From an uncultured Pelagibacteraceae bacterium (lineage in GTDB: Bacteria; Pseudomonadota; Alphaproteobacteria; Pelagibacterales; Pelagibacteraceae), in assembly GCA_902587155.1 (NCBI GenBank), contig CACIKE010000001.1:117760-181759 (forward strand): 64,000 nt of DNA. Reading direction: 5' to 3'. The notes below the pieces were generated by a model. It made no database searches. It saw only the letters and a program-made list of their open reading frames with translations, and was not told the DNA's origin. Position numbers and translations under genes: made by a program. Shown one piece after another: positions 8,519 through 16,888 of the stretch (positions within the stretch are counted from its first letter, which is position 1; each line of letters starts with the position of its first letter).

Positions 8519-8689
8519 TTATTGTCTGGTTTTAGCAATTTTGTTTTTGCCAGAACCTTTTTTAACAATGTAATCAAGTGTTCCATTTGCTCCAGTATCA
8601 ACAGATTTTATAAGAGATCTTAAAAAAGTTTTTCTCTTTTCTTTTCTGTCCTCGCTGTTTTGCAAATTTCTGATTTCAAAGACGTTCAT
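8519..8689 (-). CDS. Small conserved-looking hypothetical protein (56 residues)
   Basis: An open frame too short for most gene callers fills the gap between glnA and the SUF genes. It starts MNVFEIRNLQ and ends K-N-K-I-A-K-T-R-Q. It is basic and hydrophilic, with a likely helix over residues 12-32 (rich in Lys, Arg, Glu) and a Gly-rich turn D-T-G-A-N-G-T-L-D-Y. There is no signal peptide or membrane segment. The codons look like those of the neighbouring genes and the stop is three bases past the glnA stop. I do not recognise the family. No Shine-Dalgarno is seen, which is common here. Confidence 0.6.
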   Translation of the reverse strand: MNVFEIRNLQNSEDRKEKRKTFLRSLIKSVDTGANGTLDYIVKKGSGKNKIAKTRQ

Positions 8690-8745
8690 AGGTAGATATT
8701 ATCAATCTATGCGTTTATTGCAACTCTGGTATGTTCAAAATGGGA

Positions 8746-9078
8746 TTATACTTTAAATGACTCTCCGCAGCCACAACGCTCGGTTTCATTGGGATTATTG
8801 AAGACAAATGAAGATGAAAAATCCTCTTTTTTATAATCCATCTCAGTGCCTAGCAGATACATAACTGCCGCCGAATCAATATAAACTTTTACTCCTTTAT
8901 CCTCGATCAACTCATCATTAGGATTTACCTCTTTTGAATATTCCATTACGTATGACATACCTGCACAACCACCTGATTTTACAGAAACTCTTACACCTAT
9001 CGCATTTTTTTCAGCGTTAGACATTATTTCTTTAATTCTTAAAGCTGCATTATCACTTAATTTAATAATAGGGTTCAT
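8746..9078 (-). CDS. sufA: Iron-sulfur cluster carrier, SufA/IscA/ErpA family
   Basis: A 110-residue A-type carrier that receives Fe-S clusters from the SUF scaffold and passes them to apo-enzymes. All three ligand cysteines are present: C38 in S-G-G-C-A-G-M-S-Y and C102 and C104 in R-C-G-C-G-E-S-F. It is the last gene of the suf operon; its start overlaps the stop of sufT by one base. The operon position argues for the name sufA, but erpA or iscA would fit the sequence equally. Confidence 0.92.
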   Translation of the reverse strand: MNPIIKLSDNAALRIKEIMSNAEKNAIGVRVSVKSGGCAGMSYVMEYSKEVNPNDELIEDKGVKVYIDSAAVMYLLGTEMDYKKEDFSSSFVFNNPNETERCGCGESFKV

Positions 9079-9374
9079 TATAAGTTTAACTCCAATTTCG
9101 CTGCATCTGACATCATATCTTTATTCCAAGGAGGATCCCAAACCAATTCAAGATTTACATCATCTATTCCCTCTACTTGCATTGCACCCTCTTTTACTTC
9201 TTTTGGTAAACTTTCTGCAACGGGACAATTCGGTGTAGTTAATGTCATCTTAATTTCAGCCTTACGACCATTTACCTGTATATCATAAATTAAACCAAGT
9301 TCATATATGTTCACTGGTAATTCAGGATCATAAATTTTTCTAATTTCCTCAATTATTTTGTTTTTCACATCCAT
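9078..9374 (-). CDS. sufT: SUF-associated DUF59/MIP18 protein SufT
   Basis: A 98-residue DUF59 (MIP18) domain protein that helps Fe-S cluster maturation. The family pattern D-P-E-L-P-V-N-I-Y-E-L-G-L-I-Y is at residues 16-30 and the conserved cysteine is C50 in T-T-P-N-C-P-V. A D-P-P-W stretch follows near the C-terminus. The gene lies between sufU and sufA, as in many alphaproteobacterial SUF operons, and the close spacing (two bases to sufU) implies one transcript. The exact biochemical step is not settled for the family. Confidence 0.9.
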   Translation of the reverse strand: MDVKNKIIEEIRKIYDPELPVNIYELGLIYDIQVNGRKAEIKMTLTTPNCPVAESLPKEVKEGAMQVEGIDDVNLELVWDPPWNKDMMSDAAKLELNL

Positions 9375-9376
9375 AA

Positions 9377-9841
9377 TTAATTTTCTGTGGTTATTTCTTT
9401 CCCATCATTTTCCATTGCAGATACCAAAGTGTGCCATGATAAGGTAGCACATTTAACTCTCATTGGATATTGTTTGACACCTGATAAACACATCAATTTC
9501 GTTTTATCGTCCTCTTTTAAAATATTATTTTTAAGTTCAGGATTTTCTTTAATCATTCCTAAAAAATCCTCAATTATTTCTTTAGCTTCATTATCACTTT
9601 TGCCTTTAATCAAATCGGTCATTATTGAAGCTGATGCCATTGATATTGCACATCCACTTCCTTCGAAAGAAATATCCTCTACTTTTCTTTGATCATTTAA
9701 TTTAAGATATACGTGAACATTATCTCCACATAATGGATTATTACCTTTTGCATCTTTATTAAAATTTTCTGTTTTACCCAAATTTCGGGGGTTCTTTCCA
9801 TGCTCTAAAATTATTTCTTGATATAATTCTTTTAAGTTCAT
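9377..9841 (-). CDS. sufU: SufU/IscU-like Fe-S scaffold or zinc sulfur-transfer protein
   Basis: A 154-residue member of the NifU N-terminal family. The three cysteines are C38 (with D40 in L-C-G-D-N), C64 in G-S-G-C-A-I-S and C131 in V-K-C-A-T-L-S-W. The insert between C64 and C131 is longer than in IscU, which is the SufU form. SufU takes persulfide sulfur from SufS in systems that lack SufE; no sufE is seen in this operon. It overlaps sufS by four bases. A second, different scaffold-like gene occurs at the far end of the window. Confidence 0.9.
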   Translation of the reverse strand: MNLKELYQEIILEHGKNPRNLGKTENFNKDAKGNNPLCGDNVHVYLKLNDQRKVEDISFEGSGCAISMASASIMTDLIKGKSDNEAKEIIEDFLGMIKENPELKNNILKEDDKTKLMCLSGVKQYPMRVKCATLSWHTLVSAMENDGKEITTEN

Positions 9842-11058
9842 TTTAAATCAAAAATTTTTTTACAATTATTAATACCCTCATTTAACTTATCTAAATCATC
9901 TTTAGTGTTATAAACTCCTAATGATGCTCGTGCACTTGCGGGTATACCTAATTTGTCATGAAGTATTTGACAACAATGATGACCCGCTCTTATAGCAACT
10001 CCAGTTTCATCAAGAATAGTTGCAATGTCATGTGGATGAACCCCTTCTACCGTAAAAGATAGAACTCCACCTCGCTCTTTTGGATTTCCAATTAGTTTTA
10101 CAGAATTATTCTTTTTTAAAATTTCTTGGCCGTATTCTATTAATTCTTTTTCATGTTGAATTATATTTTCAATTCCAATACTTTCTAAAAATTTTATTGA
10201 TTGATCAAACGCGATTACTTGAGCTGTAGCCATTGTTCCTGCTTCATACTTGTTTGGAAGTTCACCATAAGAAATTCTATCTTTTTTAACTTCATTTATC
10301 ATTCCTCCACCTCCTTGATATGGTGGAAGTTGCTCTAACCATTTCTTTTTTCCATACAAAACTCCAAGTCCGGTCGGACCATACATTTTATGACATGATA
10401 TTGCATAAAAATCACAATCGAGGTCTTGCATATCTAATTTTAAATGTGGTCCTCCCTGACAACCATCTACCACAACAACTATGCCCTTTGAATGTGCTAA
10501 TTGGGTTATCTCTTTGATTGGTAAAACTGCACCAGTGACATTGGATAAATGAGTTATTGCTATTACTTTAGTTTTATCTGTAATTTCTTTTTCTATATTT
10601 TCAATCGGAATATCTCCGTCTTCATTTATCTCTGCAAACTTTATTTTTATATTTTTGGATTTTCTTAAAAAATGCCATGGAACATAGTTTGAGTGATGTT
10701 CTAGCTCTGTAATTAAAATTTCGTCATTTGGTTCCAAGATCGCTTGACCTAAAGTGTTGGCGACCAAATTTAAAGCTTCTGTAGCACCTTTAGTAAATAC
10801 AATTTCATTTTTATCTTTAGCATTTATATATTTTTGTACAGAAGTTCTTGTATTTTCATATAAATTAGTAGCTGCAACAGCTAAATAATGTATGCTTCTA
10901 CCTACATTTGAAAATTGTTTAGAATAAAAATCATTTATTCTATCTAAAACTACCTTAGGTTTTTGAGATGAATTAGCGCTATCTAGGTAAACTAAATCGT
11001 TATTCTGAATTTTTTCATCAAAAATCGGAAATTCTTTTCTAATATTATTTATGTTCAT
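9838..11058 (-). CDS. sufS: Cysteine desulfurase SufS
   Basis: A 406-residue PLP enzyme (group II cysteine desulfurase) that takes sulfur from L-cysteine as an enzyme persulfide. The PLP lysine is K224 in S-C-H-K-M-Y-G-P-T-G and the persulfide cysteine is C362 in R-A-G-H-H-C-C. The E-L-E-H-H-S-N segment carries the PLP-stacking histidine. It overlaps sufD upstream and sufU downstream by four bases each, so translation of the three is probably coupled. The short active-site loop around C362 is typical of SufS and not IscS. Confidence 0.96.
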   Translation of the reverse strand: MNINNIRKEFPIFDEKIQNNDLVYLDSANSSQKPKVVLDRINDFYSKQFSNVGRSIHYLAVAATNLYENTRTSVQKYINAKDKNEIVFTKGATEALNLVANTLGQAILEPNDEILITELEHHSNYVPWHFLRKSKNIKIKFAEINEDGDIPIENIEKEITDKTKVIAITHLSNVTGAVLPIKEITQLAHSKGIVVVVDGCQGGPHLKLDMQDLDCDFYAISCHKMYGPTGLGVLYGKKKWLEQLPPYQGGGGMINEVKKDRISYGELPNKYEAGTMATAQVIAFDQSIKFLESIGIENIIQHEKELIEYGQEILKKNNSVKLIGNPKERGGVLSFTVEGVHPHDIATILDETGVAIRAGHHCCQILHDKLGIPASARASLGVYNTKDDLDKLNEGINNCKKIFDLK

Positions 11059-12302
11059 TGTTTTAATCCGATAATATTTATAATTAAGTTTTTTATTTCT
11101 ACGTCTGTAATCTTTTCAACAACATCCATTAAAAACCCATTTATCAGAAGTTCTTTTGACTGTTGATAATTCAAACCACGAGACATTAAATAAAAAATTG
11201 AATTTTCATCTAAGCTACCAGATGCTGATCCATGAGAACATTTTACATCATCGGCATAAATTTCTAATTCTGGTTTTGCATTAAACTCTGATGTTTCATC
11301 TAGCAGTATTGCTTTACTCAATTGATATCCATCAGTTTTTTGAGCTTTTGAATTTACTAATATTCTTCCTTGATATGCAGATTTTGAATTTTTTCCAAGA
11401 ACACTTTTAATAAGCTGATAACTTTTTGTGTTTTCCACTAAATGATTGATTGTAGTTCTAATTTCGTGTTGTTGATTTTCCCTTAAGGAGAAAATACCAT
11501 TAATAAATGCTGATGAATACTCACCATTTAAATTACAATTAATCTCATTTTTAAAATAATCTGAACCAGCAGATAATATAAATGTTTCTGAAACACTGTT
11601 ATTGTCTTGTTCAATATTGTTAAAAGAGTATTTTAAATTATTATTTCTAAATTTATCAATTTTATAGTTTTTTAGGATTGAATCTTTTTCTAAATTGAAG
11701 TTGTAAAAAATATTTATAAAGTTTTTCTCTGTGTTATTACCAAAATAATCAATAAGCTTCAAACAACTATTTTCACCTAATTCAAAATTTAATCTCAAAT
11801 TGATATTAGTTGACTTTATTTTGTCATTTGTTGAATGATAAATTATCAAAGGTTTTTTTAGAGAATAATTTTTTTTAATCAAAATTTTAAAAACTTTATC
11901 AGCAAATACACTATTTAAATCAATTAATGAATTTTCATAATCAAATGATATATCTTTTTTAGTTTCATCAGTTATTTCAATTTTATTTCGATCTTCGAAG
12001 TTAAAATCGATTTTTTCAATCTTTCCATTTATGAAAATAATTTTATTATGCTCCAAACCATCAACAAAAATTGATGGATCAATTTTATTAGATTGTGAAT
12101 AATCATTGAAATAACTTAAATTGCTAATATTCTTTTTGATGATTTGGCTAATATCTAAAAATTTCCAATCTTCTTGCTTTCTATTTGGAAAGCCCTTTTT
12201 TATGAAATTATTTAAAAAATTTTTTTTAAACTGGATTTCTTCATTAGAAAATTTTGAAGTTTTTACTAATTTATCAAAGTCTGACAGTAATTGCTCACTC
12301 AT
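11055..12302 (-). CDS. sufD: Fe-S assembly scaffold subunit SufD
   Basis: The 415-residue SufD partner of SufB in the SufBC2D scaffold complex. The right-handed beta-helix core lies in the middle and the best conserved part is the C-terminal C-S-H-G-S-A-S-G-S-L-D, whose histidine is needed for iron acquisition in the E. coli protein. The N-terminal third is very Lys/Asn/Ile-rich and poorly conserved, as is usual for SufD in AT-rich genomes. The position directly after sufC and overlap with sufS confirm the call. Confidence 0.93.
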   Translation of the reverse strand: MSEQLLSDFDKLVKTSKFSNEEIQFKKNFLNNFIKKGFPNRKQEDWKFLDISQIIKKNISNLSYFNDYSQSNKIDPSIFVDGLEHNKIIFINGKIEKIDFNFEDRNKIEITDETKKDISFDYENSLIDLNSVFADKVFKILIKKNYSLKKPLIIYHSTNDKIKSTNINLRLNFELGENSCLKLIDYFGNNTEKNFINIFYNFNLEKDSILKNYKIDKFRNNNLKYSFNNIEQDNNSVSETFILSAGSDYFKNEINCNLNGEYSSAFINGIFSLRENQQHEIRTTINHLVENTKSYQLIKSVLGKNSKSAYQGRILVNSKAQKTDGYQLSKAILLDETSEFNAKPELEIYADDVKCSHGSASGSLDENSIFYLMSRGLNYQQSKELLINGFLMDVVEKITDVEIKNLIINIIGLKQ

Positions 12303-13037
12303 TTAATTAAAACTTTCGTATCCTTTTTTTTCTAATTCGATTGCTAATTCTGGACCACCAGATCTTATTATCTTTCCGTTCATTAAAACATGAACAAAAT
12401 CAGGTTTAATATAATCTAATAATCTTTGATAATGGGTTATTATTAAAAAAGAATTATCCTTATTTCTTAAAGTATTAACTCCATCAGCTACTATTTTAAG
12501 CGCATCTATGTCTAGGCCTGAGTCTGTCTCATCTAAAATGGATAATTTTGGGGCTAACATAGACATTTGCAGAATTTCATTTTTCTTTTTTTCTCCACCT
12601 GAAAATCCAACATTTAATTGTCTATTTAGTTTTTCTTCATCAAATTTTAATTCTTTAGCTTTCTGTTTAACAAGTTTTAAAAATTCAATTGCATCTAATT
12701 CTTTTTCGCCTCTTGCTTTTCTAATTGCATTTAAAGATGTCTTTAAAAAGATATTTGTATTAACACCTGGAATTTCTAATGGGTATTGGAAAGCCAAAAA
12801 TATTCCTTTGTGTGCTCTTTCTTCGGTTTCAAGATCAAATAAATTTTTATTTTCAAATAAGATTTCGCCTGATACCTGGTAACCTTTTTTTCCTGACAGA
12901 ATATTAGATAATGTGCTTTTTCCTGATCCGTTTGGACCCATAATTGCGTGAACTTCGCCAGGATTTATATTCAACGAAAAACCCTTTAAAATTGATTTAT
13001 TTTCAACATTTGCGTTAAGATTACTTATTTTAAGCAT
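12303..13037 (-). CDS. sufC: Fe-S assembly ATPase SufC
   Basis: A 244-residue ABC-type ATPase that powers conformational change of the SufBCD complex; it has no membrane partner. Walker A is G-P-N-G-S-G-K-S-T, the signature is F-S-G-G-E-K-K-K-N-E, and Walker B is L-S-I-L-D-E-T-D-S-G-L-D, with D-E-T-D instead of the usual D-E-P/I-D-S that marks SufC. A late His in I-I-T-H-Y-Q-R completes the site. Its start overlaps the sufB stop by one base, and sufD follows directly. Confidence 0.97.
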   Translation of the reverse strand: MLKISNLNANVENKSILKGFSLNINPGEVHAIMGPNGSGKSTLSNILSGKKGYQVSGEILFENKNLFDLETEERAHKGIFLAFQYPLEIPGVNTNIFLKTSLNAIRKARGEKELDAIEFLKLVKQKAKELKFDEEKLNRQLNVGFSGGEKKKNEILQMSMLAPKLSILDETDSGLDIDALKIVADGVNTLRNKDNSFLIITHYQRLLDYIKPDFVHVLMNGKIIRSGGPELAIELEKKGYESFN

Positions 13038-14479
13038 TAACCAACACTCCCCTCTAAGCTAATACCTACAAGTTTCTGGGCCTCAACTGCAAACTCCATT
13101 GGTAATTGTTGTAATACTTCCTTACAAAAACCATTAACAATTAATCCCACAGCCTCCTCAGGATTAAGCCCTCTTTGTTGGCAATAATGTAATTGTTCTT
13201 CACTTATTTTTGATGTCGTAGCTTCATGTGCAATATTTGAATCAAAATTTTTGTTTTTAATATATGGAACTGTATGTGCGCCACATTTATTTCCCATTAA
13301 TAAAGAGTCACATTGTGTATAGTTACTTGAGTTTTTAGCTTTTGAATTAATATCTACTAAACCTCTATAAGTCATATCAGAAAATCCAGCACTAATACCT
13401 TTTGAAATAATTTTACTTTTAGTATTTTTTCCTAAATGAATCATCTTTGTCCCGGTATCTGCTTTTTGATGATTGTTGGTGATTGCTATTGAATAAAATT
13501 CACCAATTGAGTTATCACCTTTTAATATACAGCTTGGATATTTCCAAGTTATAGCAGAACCTGTTTCAACTTGCGTCCAAGAAATCTTGGAATTTTTTCC
13601 CTTACATAATCCTCTTTTAGTCACAAAATTATAAATTCCACCTTTTCCATTTTCATCTCCTGGATACCAATTTTGTACAGTTGAATATTTTATTTCTGCA
13701 TCGTCTAAAGCAATCAATTCAACATTAGCCGCATGTAACTGATTCTCATCTCTCATTGGAGCAGTACATCCTTCGAGGTAACTAACATAACTTCCTTTAT
13801 CAGCGATAATTAATGTTCTTTCAAACTGTCCTGTCTCTGATGCATTAATTCTAAAATAAGTTGATAATTCCATAGGGCACTTAACACCTTCAGGAATATA
13901 AACGAATGATCCATCAGTAAAAACAGCAGAGTTTAGTGTAGCAAAGAAATGATCAGTAACTGGTATCACTGTACCTAAATATTTTTTAACAAGATCAGGA
14001 TGTTTTTGAATTGCCTCTGACATAGAACAAAAAATTATTCCATGTTTAGTTAACTCACCTTTAAAAGTAGTTGCGACTGAAACGGAGTCGAATACGGCAT
14101 CTACAGCAATTCCATTTAATCTTGCTTGCTCTTGTAACGGAATTCCAAGTTTTTTATATGTCTCTAAAAGTTTAGGATCAAGCTCATCTAAACTTTTTGG
14201 TTTATCCTTCATACTTTTTGGTGCTGAATAATAATATAAATCTTGATAATCTATTTTAGGATATTTTGGTTTTTGCCAATTAGGTTCTTTTAATTGTTTT
14301 AATCTCTCATAAGCTTTCAATCTAAAGTCTAACATCCATTGTGGTTCTTTTTTGATATTAGAAATAAACTTGATCACATCTTCATTTAAACCTTTTGGGG
14401 CTTTAATATTTTCAATATCAGTTGTAAAACCGTATTTATAATCTTTCAATTTTTCTATATCTTTTTCTCTAGTATCCAT
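13037..14479 (-). CDS. sufB: Fe-S assembly scaffold subunit SufB
   Basis: The 480-residue SufB, the main scaffold on which the cluster is built. It is the best conserved SUF protein and length is normal. Recognisable stretches are the [18 protein letters not shown] block and [11 protein letters not shown], whose cysteine corresponds to the essential sulfur-accepting Cys of the E. coli protein. It is the first structural gene after the regulator, starting two bases past the regulator's stop. Confidence 0.97.
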   Translation of the reverse strand: MDTREKDIEKLKDYKYGFTTDIENIKAPKGLNEDVIKFISNIKKEPQWMLDFRLKAYERLKQLKEPNWQKPKYPKIDYQDLYYYSAPKSMKDKPKSLDELDPKLLETYKKLGIPLQEQARLNGIAVDAVFDSVSVATTFKGELTKHGIIFCSMSEAIQKHPDLVKKYLGTVIPVTDHFFATLNSAVFTDGSFVYIPEGVKCPMELSTYFRINASETGQFERTLIIADKGSYVSYLEGCTAPMRDENQLHAANVELIALDDAEIKYSTVQNWYPGDENGKGGIYNFVTKRGLCKGKNSKISWTQVETGSAITWKYPSCILKGDNSIGEFYSIAITNNHQKADTGTKMIHLGKNTKSKIISKGISAGFSDMTYRGLVDINSKAKNSSNYTQCDSLLMGNKCGAHTVPYIKNKNFDSNIAHEATTSKISEEQLHYCQQRGLNPEEAVGLIVNGFCKEVLQQLPMEFAVEAQKLVGISLEGSVG

Positions 14480-14481
14480 TT

Positions 14482-14907
14482 TTAAATTCTTCTCTCGATG
14501 TTATCTTGAATAAGATCCTCTAAACTCTTTTTTTCAAAAAAATCATTAATATGATTTTCTAGTTCATCCCATAAGTTGTGGGTTAAACATTTTGTAGATT
14601 TACCGTTACAGCCTTTTTTGGACTCTTTTTTACATTGAACAGTTTTAACTTTTTCATCAACAGCATCAAAAATATTTGTAAGTTTGATCTCTTTAGCTTT
14701 TTTATTCAAGACGTAGCCACCTTGGTTTCCTCTAACACTTTGAACAATCTCTTTTTTTCTAAGTTTAGAAAAAATTTGCTCTAAGTAATCGAGCGAAATA
14801 CCTTGTCTAAGCGAAATGTCTCTTAGAGATACTGGGTTAATATTGTTAAATCTCGCCAGATCCACTAAAGCCATTACTGCATATCTGCCTTTAGATGTTA
14901 ATTTCAT
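14482..14907 (-). CDS. iscR: Rrf2-family Fe-S regulator, IscR-like
   Basis: A 141-residue winged-helix regulator at the head of the suf operon. The N-terminus [18 protein letters not shown] and the [10 protein letters not shown] wing are typical of IscR. Three cysteines that can hold a [2Fe-2S] cluster are C92, C100 and C107, with H110 just after; the spacing is slightly wider than in E. coli IscR (92, 98, 104, 107). It should sense Fe-S status and control its own operon through the operator at 14936-14960. The name sufR is sometimes used for the SUF-linked form. Confidence 0.92.
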   Translation of the reverse strand: MKLTSKGRYAVMALVDLARFNNINPVSLRDISLRQGISLDYLEQIFSKLRKKEIVQSVRGNQGGYVLNKKAKEIKLTNIFDAVDEKVKTVQCKKESKKGCNGKSTKCLTHNLWDELENHINDFFEKKSLEDLIQDNIERRI

Positions 14908-14928
14908 AAAACCTTTATTTTACTGGGG

Positions 14929-14956
14929 TATATATAAACCCGACTAAAATAGTCAA
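14929..14956 (-). promoter_or_regulatory. Predicted promoter of the suf operon
   Basis: On the minus strand TTGACT (14951-14956) matches five of six -35 bases and TATATA (14929-14934) gives a -10 at a 16-base spacing. Transcription would start about 20 bases before the regulator's ATG. The -35 is embedded in the IscR-like operator. This is the clearest promoter in the window. Confidence 0.65.
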
Positions 14957-14960
14957 GTAT
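14936..14960 (-). promoter_or_regulatory. IscR type 1-like operator over the suf promoter
   Basis: Read on the minus strand, this 25-base site follows the E. coli IscR type 1 consensus (ATASYYGACTRWWWYAGTCRRSTAT) at all positions except one in the last triplet, which reads TTT. The core GACT-ATTTT-AGTC-type palindrome is at 14942-14955. It covers the promoter -35 region, which fits repression of the suf operon by cluster-loaded regulator. The consensus match is seen in the sequence; binding is inferred. Confidence 0.82.
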
Positions 14961-15019
14961 CTAACAGAAAAAAACACTAACATTATGTCACGTACATGTG
15001 TTAAACGTAATTTTTTTTT

Positions 15020-15038
15020 GAGAATAATTATCAATATC
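15020..15038. promoter_or_regulatory. Fur-box-like 7-1-7 palindrome
   Basis: TGAGAAT-A-ATTATCA (15019-15033) differs at one base from the ideal TGATAAT-A-ATTATCA Fur 7-1-7 motif, and the 19-base form at 15020-15038 matches the classical Fur box at 15 of 19 positions. It lies just before the start of the hydrolase gene and about 65 bases upstream of the suf promoter. In AT-rich DNA partial matches are common, so this is a candidate only. Confidence 0.45.
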
Positions 15039-15042
15039 AATT

Positions 15043-15699
15043 ATGGATAATAAAATTTTAGAAATATTCATACCTGGTCCTGCCGGAAGACTTGAAGCAA
15101 AATATTTTAAAAGCAAAAAAAGTACATCGCCTATCGCTTTAGTATTACAACCTCATCCTCAATATGGAGGAACAATGAATAATAAAGTTGTTGTGGAAAC
15201 TTTTCATGCTTTTATGGAAAATGATTTTTCTGTATGTCGAGTAAACTTTAGAGGTGTTGGTAAAAGTGACGGAGAATTTGATAATGGACAAGGAGAATTA
15301 GCAGATGCAGCTGCTGCACTAGATTGGTTAGAAAGAGAAAATTTTGATAATTCACAATGTTGGGTATCAGGATTTTCTTTTGGTTCTTTAATTGCAATGC
15401 AGTTGTTAATGAGGAGACCTGAAATAAATAGATTTATTGCAATTTCACCACAGCCAAATGTTTACGATTTTTCTTTTTTATCACCTTGTCCTTCATCTGG
15501 CTTAATGGTTTACGGAAAAAAAGATGAATTAGTACCTTTTGAATTTATTAAAGATTTAGATATTAAACTTAGTGCACAAAAAGGAATAAAAGTAGAATTT
15601 CAAAGTATATCTGAAGCAAATCATTTTTTTACAAAAAGTGAGTCTGAATTAAATAAATGTTTGAATAAGTATATTAAAAAAGAAACCGCGCTTTATTAA
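15043..15699 (+). CDS. Alpha/beta hydrolase of the COG2945 type
   Basis: A 218-residue soluble alpha/beta hydrolase. The nucleophile elbow is G-F-S-F-G (about residues 109-113). The early segment L-Q-P-H-P-Q-Y-G-G-T-M-N-N-K-V is the oxyanion-hole region of the COG2945 group, and N-F-R-G-V-G-K-S-D-G follows. A late D-E-L-V-P and a H-F-F segment offer the acid and base of the triad. No substrate is known. It is divergent from suf, overlaps the convergent anmK by four bases, and its ATG directly follows a Fur-box-like sequence. Confidence 0.85.
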   Translation: MDNKILEIFIPGPAGRLEAKYFKSKKSTSPIALVLQPHPQYGGTMNNKVVVETFHAFMENDFSVCRVNFRGVGKSDGEFDNGQGELADAAAALDWLERENFDNSQCWVSGFSFGSLIAMQLLMRRPEINRFIAISPQPNVYDFSFLSPCPSSGLMVYGKKDELVPFEFIKDLDIKLSAQKGIKVEFQSISEANHFFTKSESELNKCLNKYIKKETALY

Positions 15700-16841
15700 A
15701 AGTTTTGTAAAATATCACCACCTGAAATAGCTTTTTTGCATCTTGTAGTGCTTGGAAATGAGATTGGTAATTTTAAATACGATCTTATAGCTAAATATGC
15801 AAAAGCTTGTGACTCGATAAAATTACCATCGAAATTATAATCATCTATATCTTTTATAATTATATTCTTGTTTACCAAATTATTTTCAATTAATTGCATC
15901 AAAGATTTATTTTTTCTTCCACCTCCACAAAATATATATTGATGAGGATTAATATTGTTTTGTTTATTAATTTTCCTCAAACCATCAGCGATTAAATATG
16001 CAGTAAATTTTGTTAAAGTTGCGCACCCATCCTCAAATGACAAACCTTTTACAAATGATGTATCAAAATCTTTTATATCCAATGACGTTTCGTAAGATTT
16101 AAACTCAAAGTTATCTATTGCTTGATTTAAAATTAGATCATCGACTTTTCCAATATTTGCATAATTTCCATCTTTATCAAATTTTAGATCTTTATTATTT
16201 CTTACCCAATCATCTATCAAACAGTTTCCTGGGCCCAAATCATAAGCAAAGAAGTTTATTGAATTAGTATGATCCTCTTTGATTTGAGTGATATTTGTAA
16301 TACCTCCAATATTAATTATGTTTATTGGTAATTTAAGCTTATAATTTTTTTGTATAATCTTTGAAATCAAAGTATGAAATATAGGTGTAAGCGGAGCACC
16401 CTGACCTCCATGATTTAAATCGTTTTGTCTAAAATTAGTAACTACAATTTTTTTTAATAAACTAGATAAAAGTCTTCCATCTCCTAACTGTTTTGAAATT
16501 TGAATTTTTGGATTATGGAACACTGTTTGGCCATGAAAACCTATTAAATCAATATCTTCATTAATGTGTCCAATCACTTTGTTTATTAAGTGACTGTTGA
16601 ATAATGTAAATTTTTTTTCTACATCATTGATTTCTTTAGAATGAGTTTTTAAGTCTGTAAAATTACTAATTTTATCTCTTAAACTAATTAATTGCTTGTA
16701 AAGTCCATCATCAAACTCTTTATAAGTATCATAAATACTGGAAAATTGATCATTACCATCAGATTTTATAACAGACAAATCCACTCCATCCATTGATGTA
16801 CCGCTCATTAAACCTATTGAGGTGAATATCTTTTTTTTCAT
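15696..16841 (-). CDS. anmK: Anhydro-N-acetylmuramic acid kinase
   Basis: A 381-residue sugar kinase of cell-wall recycling that converts 1,6-anhydro-MurNAc to MurNAc-6-phosphate with ATP. The N-terminal G-L-M-S-G-T-S-M-D-G-V-D is the family's ATP-binding signature. G-F-H-G-Q-T-V-F-H, N-I-G-G-I-T-N-I and D-L-G-P-G-N-C-L-I-D-D follow in normal order. Its presence implies recycling of peptidoglycan fragments. It is divergent from tyrS across 47 bases and convergent with the hydrolase. Confidence 0.95.
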   Translation of the reverse strand: MKKKIFTSIGLMSGTSMDGVDLSVIKSDGNDQFSSIYDTYKEFDDGLYKQLISLRDKISNFTDLKTHSKEINDVEKKFTLFNSHLINKVIGHINEDIDLIGFHGQTVFHNPKIQISKQLGDGRLLSSLLKKIVVTNFRQNDLNHGGQGAPLTPIFHTLISKIIQKNYKLKLPINIINIGGITNITQIKEDHTNSINFFAYDLGPGNCLIDDWVRNNKDLKFDKDGNYANIGKVDDLILNQAIDNFEFKSYETSLDIKDFDTSFVKGLSFEDGCATLTKFTAYLIADGLRKINKQNNINPHQYIFCGGGRKNKSLMQLIENNLVNKNIIIKDIDDYNFDGNFIESQAFAYLAIRSYLKLPISFPSTTRCKKAISGGDILQNF

Positions 16842-16888
16842 TATTATTTTTTTTTAACAAAATTTGTATATTGTAGAATTATACGCTT

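Noticed and set aside
8525..8562. TCTGG...CCAGA hairpin with T run after glnA
   Set aside because: Stem of only five pairs and inside the small open frame; could be a weak glnA terminator but is not supported enough.
12508..12882. 124-residue open frame antisense to sufC
   Set aside because: Serine/phenylalanine-rich shadow of the Lys/Glu-rich sufC frame; sufC is certain.
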